From contig JAHDVK010000004.1 of NCBI GenBank assembly GCA_023384675.1, positions 62,001 to 126,000 on the forward strand: a stretch of DNA of 64,000 nucleotides, written 5' to 3'. This document shows positions 27,770 to 36,505 of the stretch, one piece after another. The stretch is from Bryobacteraceae bacterium. Its GTDB lineage: Bacteria > Acidobacteriota > Terriglobia > Bryobacterales > Bryobacteraceae. Below the pieces are notes generated by a model that made no database searches, had not been told where the DNA came from, and was given only the letters and a program-made list of their open reading frames with translations. Each line of letters starts with the position of its first letter. The first letter of the stretch is position 1. A program made the translations under genes and the position numbers.

Positions 27770-28774
27770 ATGAAACCTGCCGTCTTATTCCGGCTCCGGC
27801 CCATCACGCCCTGGCGCATCGGCCCCGGTACGGGGGCGCGCACGCAGGCGGGAGCCGTGCTGCACAGCGACACCTGGTACGCGGCCGTCTCCCAGGCGAT
27901 GGGCCAATTCCAGTTGCTCGAGGAATGGCTGAACGCCACGGCGCAGCCGTTCGCCGAGCCGGCCGTGCGGTTGAGTTCCCTGTTTCCCTACCAGAGGGGC
28001 ATGCTGTTCGCGCCGCCGCCGGCGGGTGTGTGGCCGCCGCAGCACACGGGCCGGGTGCGCTGGAAGGGCGCCAGGCTGGCGCCGCTGGGCGCGATCGGAA
28101 CCCTGCTGCGGGGCGAGGCCCTCGACGAGGAGAAATGGATGGTGGACGGACACAGCGCCTGTCTGCTGCCCTCGACGGGCTACGGCGGGGTCGGTCCGTT
28201 TCGTCAGTTGCGGCGGCGGTTCGCCGCGGTGGACCGGCTGACCGGCGGGCACGCCGAACCGTATGAGGCCGCGGCGGTGCAATTCGCGCCGGGCTGCGGG
28301 TTGTGGGGCCTGATGGAGTTCGCCAATCCCACCGCATACGCGGTGTGGGCGCCGAAGATCGAAGTGGCGCTGCGCTGGCTGGCCGACAGCGGAGTGGGCG
28401 GTCTGCGGTCGCGCGGGTTCGGGCGCGCGCGGCAGCCAGAACTGCAGGCCGGTACGCTGGATCAGCTGCTGGAACCGCTGCCCGTGCCGAAGAGCGGACG
28501 CCGCGCATGGTGGCTGTTGTCGCTGTTCAGCCCCGGGGTGGAAGATCGGGTGGACTGGTCCTCCGGGAGCTACGGATTGCTGACGCGGACGGGCCGCGCC
28601 GCGAACGGGGCGCTGAAGCCGGGCGCGCGGCTGGTGGAGGAAGGCTCGGTGCTGGTGGCGGATTCACCGTTACGAGGTTCGATTCAGGATGCGCGGCCGG
28701 AAGGCGCGCCGCATCCCGTGTACCGCGCCGGGTACGCGCTGGCGCTGCCGATCGATTGGGGGACGCCGGCATGA
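27770..28774 (+). CDS. csm4: Csm4 RAMP subunit (crRNA 5' handle binding)
   Basis: A 334-residue RAMP protein (Cas5-group). It opens LFRLRPITPWRIGPGTG, with LHSDTWYAAVSQAM matching the Csm4 'hSDtlf.Al' segment. Near the C-terminus SGVGGLRSRGFGRAR is the glycine-rich RAMP loop. In known complexes Csm4 holds the crRNA 5' tag and contacts Cas10. ATG 27770 comes 14 nt after the csm3 stop; the longer open frame back to 27620 lies within csm3. The stop overlaps csm5 by 4 nt (ATGA). Confidence 0.88.
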   Translation: MKPAVLFRLRPITPWRIGPGTGARTQAGAVLHSDTWYAAVSQAMGQFQLLEEWLNATAQPFAEPAVRLSSLFPYQRGMLFAPPPAGVWPPQHTGRVRWKGARLAPLGAIGTLLRGEALDEEKWMVDGHSACLLPSTGYGGVGPFRQLRRRFAAVDRLTGGHAEPYEAAAVQFAPGCGLWGLMEFANPTAYAVWAPKIEVALRWLADSGVGGLRSRGFGRARQPELQAGTLDQLLEPLPVPKSGRRAWWLLSLFSPGVEDRVDWSSGSYGLLTRTGRAANGALKPGARLVEEGSVLVADSPLRGSIQDARPEGAPHPVYRAGYALALPIDWGTPA

Positions 28775-29928
28775 ACCCATACCGCGTGACGTGCCTTTCG
28801 CCGCTGCTGGTGGGCGACGGCCAGAAACTGGCCCCGATCGACTACATGGTCTGGAAGGACCAGGTGAACGTGCTGGACCAGATGCGCATCTTCCGGCTGC
28901 TGGCCAAGGGGCCGCGGCTCGATGGGTACCTGACGCAGATCCGGCGCGCGGACCGGCTCGATTTCGCCTCCTGGGGCGGATACGCGCAGAATTTCGCCCT
29001 GCGGCGGATTCCTCTGGAAAGCCCCTCGCTGGCGGGCCACTACCAGCGCGCGCACGCCGAGGATTTGTTCATTCCGACGTTCGCGGCGAGCGGCGGCGGT
29101 CCGTATCTGCCGGCGACGGCGTTGAAAGGGCCGCTGCGGACGGCGCTGTTACTGGCGCGGGCGCAGGAGAGCCACTACCAGGCGCTGGATCAGAGGCTGG
29201 ACGCCGACCGTCCGCCGCGCTATCCCGCTGAAACCCTGGAGCAGAGTGCGCTCGGGTCCGCCTCGAACCACCGCATGCGGGCGCTACGGTTCGCCGACGC
29301 GGGCGCGCCGGCGGCGGGCGGAACGCGGGTCTATCTGCTGCGGACCGCGACGCTGATTTCCCGCAATAACCGGCTGGAACTGGGCTGGAAATCGGCCGCC
29401 CGCGGCGCGGTGGACGGGCGTAAGCCGCAAGACGCGCCGCCGCTGTTCGCCGAGATGGCGGAGCCGGGCACGGTGTTTGAGGGCCGCTGGCAGCCGCCCG
29501 CCGGGACTCAGTTCGCCGGTCTGCGGCAGGCGCTGCGGATGAAGGACGCGCCGGGTCCGGAACCGTTCACGAAGGCGGCCAACCGGGCGGCGGAAGTGCT
29601 GCTGGAGGCGCAGCGGCGATACGCCGCCGCCACCGGGCTTCAGCGAGTCCAGGCTTCGGTGGAGCGTTTGATCGCCGAACTGGAAAAGGCGCGGGCCGAG
29701 CGGGCTTCCTGCCTGCTTTGTGTGGGCTGGGGCGGCGGGTATCTGACGAAATCGGGGCTGCTGGCCGCGCAGCCGGAGCTTTCGCGTTCGATTCTGCGGC
29801 GCCATCCGTTGTATGCGCGGACGATGCAGACGGGTCTGCCGTTCCCGAAGACGCGGAGAATCGTGTTCCTGAACGACGAACCGGCGGCGCTGCCCGGCTG
29901 GGTGAGGCTCGAGTTTCTGGGTGTTTAG
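28771..29928 (+). CDS. csm5: Csm5 RAMP subunit
   Basis: A 385-residue RAMP protein capping the crRNA 3' end. VTCLSPLLVGDGQKLAPIDY, then YLPATALKGPLRTALL, are Csm5-type versions of the 'sPvhIGsG' and 'ipGSSiKGaiRt' motifs. LCVGWGGGYLTKSGLL near residue 320 matches the late Gly-rich strand. In staphylococcal systems Csm5 also recruits nucleases for crRNA maturation. ATG 28771 overlaps the csm4 stop. No further cas gene follows; the next gene, 142 nt on, is an ExeA-like ATPase. Confidence 0.86.
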   Translation: MNPYRVTCLSPLLVGDGQKLAPIDYMVWKDQVNVLDQMRIFRLLAKGPRLDGYLTQIRRADRLDFASWGGYAQNFALRRIPLESPSLAGHYQRAHAEDLFIPTFAASGGGPYLPATALKGPLRTALLLARAQESHYQALDQRLDADRPPRYPAETLEQSALGSASNHRMRALRFADAGAPAAGGTRVYLLRTATLISRNNRLELGWKSAARGAVDGRKPQDAPPLFAEMAEPGTVFEGRWQPPAGTQFAGLRQALRMKDAPGPEPFTKAANRAAEVLLEAQRRYAAATGLQRVQASVERLIAELEKARAERASCLLCVGWGGGYLTKSGLLAAQPELSRSILRRHPLYARTMQTGLPFPKTRRIVFLNDEPAALPGWVRLEFLGV

Positions 29929-29998
29929 GCGGGTTGGGATCGGGCTTTTCCCTCAATTCCGGCTAATGCAGCCGCCGGGTTCCGCCGATGATGGGTGT

Positions 29999-30004
29999 TA
30001 GAAT
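29999..30004 (+). promoter_or_regulatory. Possible -10 TAGAAT for the ExeA-like ATPase gene
   Basis: TAGAAT lies in the 142-nt gap between csm5 and the ATPase gene and would give a leader of about 60 nt containing GGGGGAGG. No clear -35 is seen, so this is a weak call. The gap holds no other feature that I can support. Confidence 0.3.
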
Positions 30005-30070
30005 GAGGCGAATCAGGCACAGCGTGCCGGTGGAGGAACGCGGCTAGGGGGAGGCTGGCGCTAGAGACCT

Positions 30071-30958
30071 ATGTATAACGCTTTCTTCGGTTTCCGGGAA
30101 AATCCATTCAATCTCAGCCCGGATCCGGCGTTTCTGTACCGGAGTCCGCAGCACGAGGAAGCGCTCGCGAACCTGATTTACGGGGTTCACAGCCGGAAGG
30201 GGTTTGTCGTGCTGACGGGCGAGGTGGGCACGGGCAAGACCACGATGCTCGAGTGCCTGCGGGACTACCTGGAGGCGCAGTACACCGAGTTTGCGTTCAT
30301 TTTCAACTCGCGGATCACCACCGAGCAGTTTTTCGAGATGATCGCTTACGATCTGGACCTGCGCTGCTCGCACAAGTCGAAGACGGAAGTGCTCTTCGCG
30401 CTGAACCATCTGCTGATTCAGCAGGCCAAGGAAGGGCGGACCACGGTGCTGCTGGTGGACGAGGCGCACAATCTGGATTGGGACGTGCTTGAGGAGATCC
30501 GGCTGCTGGGGAACCTGGAAAACCCCAAGATGGGTAAGCTGTTGCAGATCGTGCTGGCGGGGCAGCCGGAACTGGACCGCAAGCTGGATGCGCCGAACCT
30601 TCGGCAGTTGAAGCAGCGGATCGTGCTGCGGTGTTCGCTGTCGCCGCTGCAGTTGGGCGAGGCGATCGAATATGTCAATTCGCGGCTGGAGAAGGCGGGC
30701 CTGCCCGGGCAGACGGTATTTCCGCTGGACGTGTTGCGGGAGATCCACCTGCGCACACAGGGGATTCCGCGTCTGATTAACGCGGTGTGCGACAACCTGC
30801 TGTTGAATGCCTTCGCGCGGGAGAGCAAGCGGACGTCAATGGAGATGCTGGAAGAGGTGTCGCAGGACATGCGCCTGGAGTGGCCGGGCCGTCGGCGCCG
30901 GCGGGCGGCTGTCGAGGAATCCGTCGAGACGCCGAGCTTCTTCCTGCCCCTGGAATAG
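30071..30958 (+). CDS. ExeA-like AAA+ ATPase
   Basis: A 295-residue AAA+ protein of the ExeA/GspA type. The N-terminus YNAFFGFRENPFNLSPDPAF is the standard family opening. Walker A is GEVGTGKT (50-57) and Walker B is TVLLVDEAHNL. Sensor-like segments QIVLAGQPEL and RIVLRCSLSPL follow, then the C-terminal lid GIPRLINAVCDNLLLNAF. ExeA proteins help assemble type II secretion or other envelope machines. Here there is no peptidoglycan-binding domain and no secretion operon nearby. Nothing ties it to the csm genes beyond proximity. Confidence 0.87.
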   Translation: MYNAFFGFRENPFNLSPDPAFLYRSPQHEEALANLIYGVHSRKGFVVLTGEVGTGKTTMLECLRDYLEAQYTEFAFIFNSRITTEQFFEMIAYDLDLRCSHKSKTEVLFALNHLLIQQAKEGRTTVLLVDEAHNLDWDVLEEIRLLGNLENPKMGKLLQIVLAGQPELDRKLDAPNLRQLKQRIVLRCSLSPLQLGEAIEYVNSRLEKAGLPGQTVFPLDVLREIHLRTQGIPRLINAVCDNLLLNAFARESKRTSMEMLEEVSQDMRLEWPGRRRRRAAVEESVETPSFFLPLE

Positions 30959-30965
30959 GCGGCGG

Positions 30966-30971
30966 TATACT
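30966..30971 (+). promoter_or_regulatory. Possible -10 TATACT upstream of deoC
   Basis: TATACT is just after the ATPase stop and 37 nt before the proposed TTG start of deoC. A small GCCGCC/GGCGGC hairpin lies in the predicted leader. Confidence 0.3.
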
Positions 30972-31008
30972 ACGAAAAGGCCGCCTGAAGAGGGCGGCGC
31001 CACCGGCC

Positions 31009-31767
31009 TTGCACTCTTTTCACCTAGAACAACTCGTTGCGGAGATCGGGGATGCGATCCTGAACGATCTGCGTCCGCCGGCGCCGGTTTCCGCGCTGAC
31101 GCGGCGCGAGGTGGCGCGGCTGATCGACCACACGCTGCTGCGTCCGGACGCGACGGCGGCGGACGTTCACCGGCTATGCGCCGAAGCGCGGGAGTACGAG
31201 TTCTGCACGGTCTGTGTGAATCCGGTGCGGGTGGCGCAATGCGTGGCGGAATTGCGCGGCAGCGGGGTGAAGGTTTGTGCGGTGGCGGGGTTTCCGCTGG
31301 GGGCGTCTACGGTGGCGGCGCAACTGGCCGAGGCGGGCACGGTATTGCGGGCCGGCGCGCGCGAAATCGACATGGTGATCGACGTGGGCGCGGTGAAGGA
31401 TGGGGCGCACGAACGGGCCGAAGCCGGGATCAAAGCGATGGCGCGGCTGTGCCACGGCGCCGGCGCGCTGCTGAAAGTGATCCTCGAAACGTGCCTGTTG
31501 ACGGATGAAGAGAAGGTGCTGGGGTGCCGGCTGGCGGCCGGGGCGGGGGCCGATTTTGTGAAAACCTCGACGGGCTTCGGCACGGCGGGTGCGACGGTGG
31601 CCGACGTGGCGCTGATGCGGCGCACGGTGGGTCCGGCGATGGGTGTCAAGGCGGCGGGCGGCATCCGGACGCTGCGCGATCTGGAGGCGATGGCGGCGGC
31701 GGGGGCGACACGGATCGGCGCGAGCGCGAGCGTGGCGATCATGGAGGCGGCGGCGCGCCATGCGTGA
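31009..31767 (+). CDS. deoC: Deoxyribose-phosphate aldolase
   Basis: A class I aldolase converting 2-deoxyribose 5-phosphate to glyceraldehyde 3-phosphate and acetaldehyde in deoxynucleoside catabolism. Signature segments are LIDHTLLRPDATAADV, CTVCVNPVRVAQC, KVCAVAGFPLG, EIDMVIDVGAVKDG, VILETCLLTDEEK and the Schiff-base lysine in DFVKTSTGFG, followed by GVKAAGGIRT. The start is uncertain: TTG 31009 is the best in-frame choice and gives about 252 residues. The stop overlaps the next gene by 8 nt. Confidence 0.92.
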   Translation: MHSFHLEQLVAEIGDAILNDLRPPAPVSALTRREVARLIDHTLLRPDATAADVHRLCAEAREYEFCTVCVNPVRVAQCVAELRGSGVKVCAVAGFPLGASTVAAQLAEAGTVLRAGAREIDMVIDVGAVKDGAHERAEAGIKAMARLCHGAGALLKVILETCLLTDEEKVLGCRLAAGAGADFVKTSTGFGTAGATVADVALMRRTVGPAMGVKAAGGIRTLRDLEAMAAAGATRIGASASVAIMEAAARHA

Positions 31768-33511
31768 GACCCGTCCCACGCGGGTGCGTTTCCGCGAGCG
31801 CGCCGAATTGCTCGATTTCCTGCTCGAAGTCGCGGCAATTACAAGTGAAACGCTGAATCTGGAGCAGTTGCTAGGCAATGTGGCGACGGTGGTCCGGCAG
31901 GTGATTCCGCACGAGTTGTTCGCCATTCTGCTTTACAGCGAACGGCGCAAGGGGCTGCGCATCCGCTACGCCCGCGGCCACCGCAAGGAGGTGGTCCACA
32001 ACCTGATCATCCCGCTGGGCGAAGGGATCACAGGCGCGGCGGCAGCCTCCGGGCAGCCGGTGATGGTAGGCGATGTGTACGCGGATCAGCGGTACTTGAA
32101 TGCGCTGGACGCAGTCCGCAGCGAATTGGCGGTGCCGATGGTGCTGCACGGCAAACTGGTGGGCGTGATCGATCTGCAGTCCACGACACCGGAGGCCTTC
32201 ACGCCCCAGGATCAAGCGCTGCTGCAATTGATTGCTTCGCGGGTGGGGGCTGCGATTGAGAATGCGCGGTTGTACCGGCGTGTGGAACGGCAAAACCGCA
32301 CGCAGCGGACACTGGCGCTGCTCGGGCAGGAGTTTTCGTCGATTCTTCAACTGGATGCGCTCCTGGACCGGATCGCCAAGTCGGTGAAGAAACTGATCAA
32401 CTACGACGCGTTCATGGTGCTGCTGTTGGATGAGCAGCAGAGAATGCTGCGAAGCCGGTTCAGCCTGCGCTACGACGAACGTTCGCAGGCGGCGAGCATG
32501 AGCCTGGACCGGGGCATCACGGGGGCGGCGGCGAGCGAGGGCCGGACCATCCTGGTGGGCGACATCTCCACGGATCCTCGCTACGTCGAGTCGCATGTGG
32601 GCATCCGCAGCGAAATTGCGGTGCCGCTGATCGTGCAGGACCGTGTGATCGGCGTGATGGATTTGGAAAGCGAGCGGGTGAATTACTTCACCGAGGAGCA
32701 TGCGCGTACGTTGTCGCTGATTGCGCCGCAGATCGCGATTTCGATCGAAAACGCGCGCCTGTACGAGGAGCTGGCGCAGCGGGAGCGAGCGATTCAAAAG
32801 GATCTCGAGGCGGCACAGCAGTTGCAGGCAATCATTATGCCGAGCGAGGCGCCGGCGATTGCGGGTCTGGACGTGGGCGTGGTGCTGCGGCCCGCGCGCC
32901 TGGTGAGCGGCGACCTGTACGACTTTTTCGAATACGACGACGACCACGCGATGCTGGCGTTTGGCGATTCGAGCGGCAAGGGCGCGGCGGCGGCGCTCTA
33001 CGGCGCGCTGTTCAGCGGGCTGCTGCGCAGCCTGGCGCCGAGGCGGCGCAGTCCCGCGCTGCTGCTGAAGTCGTTGAACGACACGCTGATGGAGCGGCAG
33101 GTGCCGGCGCGTTACGTCACTTTGCTGGTGATGCTATGGCAGGCCGCGCAGCGGCAGTTCATCATCGCAAATGCGGGCTCCACCACGCCAATGGTGTGCC
33201 GGGGCGGGGAAATCCTGCACCCGCGGGCTTCGGGCGTGCCGATCGGACTGCTGGAGCATGTGGACTACGAAGAGACCGTCTTCGACGCCGAGCCGGGCGA
33301 CCTGCTGATTCTGTTTTCCGACGGCATATCGGATCAGGTGAACGAGGCGGGCGAGGAATACGGCAAGAGGCGCTTTCAGGCGGTCCTGAAGGACGTGTGC
33401 GACCTGACCGCCCAGCAGATCGCGAACCGCGTGCTGGAGGACTGCCGCGAATTTCGTGGTTCCGTGCCCGTCCATGACGATCAGACGCTGGTGGTGCTGC
33501 GGGTGGCCTGA
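31760..33511 (+). CDS. GAF-GAF-PP2C (SpoIIE/RsbU-type) serine phosphatase
   Basis: A 583-residue cytoplasmic phosphatase. The first GAF domain is at about 15-165 (EQLLGNVATVVRQVIPHELF ... ELAVPMVLHGKLVGVIDLQS). The second is at about 185-335 and closely resembles the first (IRSEIAVPLIVQDRVIGVMD). A short coiled coil follows (ERAIQKDLEAAQQLQAIIMP), then the PP2C domain with RLVSGDLYDFF, LAFGDSSGKGAAAALYGAL, LLILFSDGISDQVNEAGEEYG and HDDQTLVVLRV. It probably senses small molecules and dephosphorylates an anti-sigma-factor antagonist; no such partner is adjacent. ATG 31760 overlaps deoC. Confidence 0.92.
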   Translation: MRETRPTRVRFRERAELLDFLLEVAAITSETLNLEQLLGNVATVVRQVIPHELFAILLYSERRKGLRIRYARGHRKEVVHNLIIPLGEGITGAAAASGQPVMVGDVYADQRYLNALDAVRSELAVPMVLHGKLVGVIDLQSTTPEAFTPQDQALLQLIASRVGAAIENARLYRRVERQNRTQRTLALLGQEFSSILQLDALLDRIAKSVKKLINYDAFMVLLLDEQQRMLRSRFSLRYDERSQAASMSLDRGITGAAASEGRTILVGDISTDPRYVESHVGIRSEIAVPLIVQDRVIGVMDLESERVNYFTEEHARTLSLIAPQIAISIENARLYEELAQRERAIQKDLEAAQQLQAIIMPSEAPAIAGLDVGVVLRPARLVSGDLYDFFEYDDDHAMLAFGDSSGKGAAAALYGALFSGLLRSLAPRRRSPALLLKSLNDTLMERQVPARYVTLLVMLWQAAQRQFIIANAGSTTPMVCRGGEILHPRASGVPIGLLEHVDYEETVFDAEPGDLLILFSDGISDQVNEAGEEYGKRRFQAVLKDVCDLTAQQIANRVLEDCREFRGSVPVHDDQTLVVLRVA

Positions 33512-33530
33512 GGGGTCCTGACAAGAAACG

Positions 33531-34778
33531 ATGGCGAATCCAATCGAACGAAGAGAAGGCGTCCTGTTCTGCGAGAACGTGGAATTGGAGACGATTGCGC
33601 GCGAAGCGGGCACGCCGGTGTACGTCTATTCGGCGGGCGGCATCCGCGCGAGGTACCGCGAGTACGCGGCAGGTCTGGAGGGGATGGACGCGCGCGTCTG
33701 CTACGCGGTGAAGGCGAACGGGAATCTGTCGGTGCTCCGTTTGCTGGCGGCCGAGGGCGCGGGATTCGATATCGTCTCGGGCGGCGAGTTGGATCGCGTG
33801 CTGCGCGCGGGCGGCGATCCGGCAAAGGTCGTGTTCGCGGGGGTTGGCAAGACGCGCGAGGAGATCGAGTTCGCGCTCGAAACCGGCATTGCGGCCTTCA
33901 ATTGCGAGAGCGAAGCGGAGATTGCGCTGATTGACGCGCTCGCCGGGCGGATGGGCAAACGGGCCTCGGCGGCGGTGCGCGTGAATCCGGACGTGAATCC
34001 GGAGACGCATCCTTACATTTCCACCGGCCTGCGCGAGCACAAGTTCGGGATCGACATTCACGGCGTGGAAGAGGTGTACGAGCGGGCGCGCGGGCTGCGC
34101 AATGTCAGCCTGGAGGGTGTGGCGTGCCATATCGGCTCGCAGTTGCTCGATGCGTCGCCGCTGCTTGAGGCGGCGCAGAAGATGGTGGAACTGGCCGTGC
34201 GCCTGCGCGCGCGCGGCTTCGCCATTCGCCATCTGGATCTGGGCGGCGGGCTGGGGGTGCCGTACAAGCCGGGTGATGCCCGGCCGGACGTGGGCGCGTT
34301 CCTGCGAGCGCTGCGCGGGATTGTGGTAGGAACCGGTCTGCGGTTGTGGCTCGAGCCGGGGCGGTCGATTGTCGCCGAAGCGGGCGTGCTGCTGGCCCGC
34401 GTGTTGTACCGGAAATCGAACGGGGACAAGGAGTTCATCGTCGTGGACGCGTCGATGACCGAACTGATCCGTCCGGCGCTATATGGGGCGCATCATGAGA
34501 TCGTTCCGCTGCGCAAGAGCCGTCTGCCGGGCACGGTGACGGCCGATGTGGTGGGGCCGGTTTGCGAAACTGGGGACTTTCTGGCGCGCGGCCGGGAACT
34601 GCCGCAATTGATGCCGGGCGATTTCGTGGCCGTGATGACGGCGGGCGCCTACGGCTGGGTGGCTTCGTCCAATTACAACGCGCGGCCGAGGCCAGCGGAA
34701 GTGCTTGTCGACGGCACTGGCTGGGGCGTGGCGCGGAAGCGCGAAACCTACGAGGATTTGGTGCGCGGAGAGGCATAG
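33531..34778 (+). CDS. lysA: Diaminopimelate decarboxylase
   Basis: A PLP enzyme for the last step of lysine synthesis, meso-diaminopimelate to lysine. The 415-residue product has the alanine-racemase-fold N-domain with PLP lysine K61 in CYAVKANGN. HIGSQLLDASPL, LDLGGGLGVPY and LEPGRSIVAEAG bind the cofactor. The C-terminal VVGPVCETGDFLARGREL carries the active-site Cys, and GAYGWVASSNYNARPRPAEV completes the signature. ATG 33531 lies 19 nt after the phosphatase stop. It is the last gene of the long plus-strand run. Confidence 0.96.
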   Translation: MANPIERREGVLFCENVELETIAREAGTPVYVYSAGGIRARYREYAAGLEGMDARVCYAVKANGNLSVLRLLAAEGAGFDIVSGGELDRVLRAGGDPAKVVFAGVGKTREEIEFALETGIAAFNCESEAEIALIDALAGRMGKRASAAVRVNPDVNPETHPYISTGLREHKFGIDIHGVEEVYERARGLRNVSLEGVACHIGSQLLDASPLLEAAQKMVELAVRLRARGFAIRHLDLGGGLGVPYKPGDARPDVGAFLRALRGIVVGTGLRLWLEPGRSIVAEAGVLLARVLYRKSNGDKEFIVVDASMTELIRPALYGAHHEIVPLRKSRLPGTVTADVVGPVCETGDFLARGRELPQLMPGDFVAVMTAGAYGWVASSNYNARPRPAEVLVDGTGWGVARKRETYEDLVRGEA

Positions 34779-34851
34779 GTCAGCGCGGGTGCGCGGAGTC
34801 TGAAATTGCCCGCAAGGAGGCGCGCGGGGTAGCGACGGCTCGGGTAATCTC

Positions 34852-36483
34852 CTAAAGCTTTCGTACGAGCGTGTAGTGCGCGCCCCAGGCGGCGCCGCCC
34901 GCTTCCAACCGGCCCTCGGCCCGTCCGGGACCCGGCCTTAACTCAACCGGGGGCAGTTTCACCGAGGAATCTTCCGGTTTCGCTATTCCTTCGACTCGCG
35001 CATTGCCGAGAGTGAACACAGCCCTGGCCTCAACACCGGGCTTCGGAAAGCGCAATTCCACTTCATACCGGCCCGGTGACTTCACTTCGACTTCATAATA
35101 GCCGAGGGCTTTGCCCGCCCATTGGGCTTGCGGGCCGCGCCAGTCCTGGCGGGTGAGGAGAACGGGATTTTCGATCTCCGAGCCCAGCCAGATGCGCGGC
35201 GGCGCATAGCCCGCCGAGCCGACATCCTTGAACCAGCGCTCATACTCCTCGCGCAGCGACCGCACTTCGCCGGGCCAGAACCGGGCGATGTCGTTCTGCT
35301 CGGACGGGTCGATATCCAGGTTGTAGAGTTCCTCGCCATTGATGAGTTTCCACTTGCCGCGACGCACGGCGGAATTGCGGAAGGCCTCGGGTTCGTCGCC
35401 GCGGTGCCATTGAAGGAACAGGGGCCGCGTAGGCGGGGCCGCCTGGCCCTGCATCGCGCCCCAAAGCGAAACGCCGTCGATCTTGCGATCCTTGGGCCCG
35501 GGCACGCCCGCCATCTCGAGCAGCGTCGGCATCAGATCGATGTGCGCGGCAGGGGCATCCACTGTGGACCCGGGCTTGATCCGTCCCGGCCACTTCACGA
35601 AACAGGGCACTTGAATTCCGCCTTGATAGGGCGAACCCTTCAGGCCCCGGAGTCCGGCATTGTAGCGTCCGGGCTGTTGCGGACCGTTGTCGGTCATGAA
35701 GATGACAATCGTGTTCTGTTCGAGACCCGTCTTGCGCAGGTGCGCGAGCACGCGTCCGAGCCCGTGATCCAAGTTCGCCACCATCCCATAGATCTTCTCC
35801 GTGGTGTCGTTCAACCCGCGGCCGCGATAAGGCGCCACCCACTCTTCGCCGATTTCAAGCGGCGTGTGCGGTGAGTTGGTCGATACATACGCAAAGAAGG
35901 GCTCATTGCGGTGGCGGTCGATGAAGTTGAGCGTTTCGTCGAAGAAGATATCGGTGCAATAGCCGCGCGCCGTGTAGGGGACGTTGTTGCGTTCGAGCGG
36001 CGGGTCGAAGTAACCCGTGCCCGGCGGCGAAGACGGCTGCGCCAATCCGCCGCCGCGGTGCAGCACGCTCGTCTCGAAACCCTGTTCGGTGGCGCGCAGC
36101 GGCGCGTTGTCGCCCAGGTGCCATTTGCCGAAGATACCCGTGCGGTAGCCCGCGCCGCGCAGGGCTTCGGCCAGAGTGACTTCCTCGGGCCGCATCATGG
36201 CGCGGCCGAGAAAGGTGTCGGTGATCGCCGTGCGGTAGTTCCAGCGGCCGGTCATCAGACTGGCGCGGGTGGGCGCGCAGACGGGGCTGACGTGAAACTG
36301 CGTGAACCGCAGGCCCTGGCGTGCGACGGAATCGGTGTGCGGCGTTTCGAGCACGGGGTTGCCGTGCAGGCCTACGTCTCCATAGCCCTGGTCGTCGGTC
36401 ATCACCAGGATGATATTGGGCCGGCGCGCGGGTGCTTGCAGCAGCAGGGGCGCGGCCATGATTTCGCGGCGCGTGAGTTCCAT
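34852..36483 (-). CDS. Secreted sulfatase (formylglycine type)
   Basis: A 543-residue type I sulfatase. Metal-binding MTDDQGYGDVG starts at residue 28. The formylglycine signature CAPTRASLMTGR has the modified residue at C69 (Cys-x-Pro-x-Arg type). KWHLGD and VIFMTDNGP supply further active-site positions. The C-terminal ~120 residues look like an added beta domain. The N-terminus is a weak signal with two arginines. It hydrolyses sulfate esters of unknown substrate; a formylglycine-generating enzyme would be needed and is not in the window. ATG 36483 is chosen because it lies 22 bp from the divergent gene and after a TATTGT -10. Confidence 0.92.
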   Translation of the reverse strand: MELTRREIMAAPLLLQAPARRPNIILVMTDDQGYGDVGLHGNPVLETPHTDSVARQGLRFTQFHVSPVCAPTRASLMTGRWNYRTAITDTFLGRAMMRPEEVTLAEALRGAGYRTGIFGKWHLGDNAPLRATEQGFETSVLHRGGGLAQPSSPPGTGYFDPPLERNNVPYTARGYCTDIFFDETLNFIDRHRNEPFFAYVSTNSPHTPLEIGEEWVAPYRGRGLNDTTEKIYGMVANLDHGLGRVLAHLRKTGLEQNTIVIFMTDNGPQQPGRYNAGLRGLKGSPYQGGIQVPCFVKWPGRIKPGSTVDAPAAHIDLMPTLLEMAGVPGPKDRKIDGVSLWGAMQGQAAPPTRPLFLQWHRGDEPEAFRNSAVRRGKWKLINGEELYNLDIDPSEQNDIARFWPGEVRSLREEYERWFKDVGSAGYAPPRIWLGSEIENPVLLTRQDWRGPQAQWAGKALGYYEVEVKSPGRYEVELRFPKPGVEARAVFTLGNARVEGIAKPEDSSVKLPPVELRPGPGRAEGRLEAGGAAWGAHYTLVRKL

Positions 36484-36490
36484 TGCCGGA

Positions 36491-36497
36491 TACAATA
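36491..36497. promoter_or_regulatory. Bidirectional overlapping -10 in a 22-bp divergent gap
   Basis: ACAATA/TATTGT is read on both strands. On plus, TACAAT (36491-36496) is 9 nt before the ATG at 36506. On minus, TATTGT (36497-36492) is 8 nt before the ATG at 36483. Both transcripts would be leaderless or nearly so. No Shine-Dalgarno sequence fits in the 22-bp gap. Confidence 0.55.
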
Positions 36498-36505
36498 TCA
36501 CCACC

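Noticed and set aside
26919-29928. Assignment as a Cmr (type III-B) module
   Set aside because: There are three RAMP genes after a small helical subunit in csm order, with Csm-type signatures; cmr1-, cmr4- or cmr6-like proteins are not seen.
30071-30958. ExeA-like ATPase as a CRISPR accessory protein
   Set aside because: Only proximity supports it. The protein matches the general secretion ATPase family and is 142 nt away with a possible promoter of its own.
24600-31000. Search for a CRISPR array near the csm genes
   Set aside because: No regularly spaced direct repeats are visible in the intergenic parts; gaps within the module are under 70 nt and the 142-nt gap after csm5 is not repetitive.
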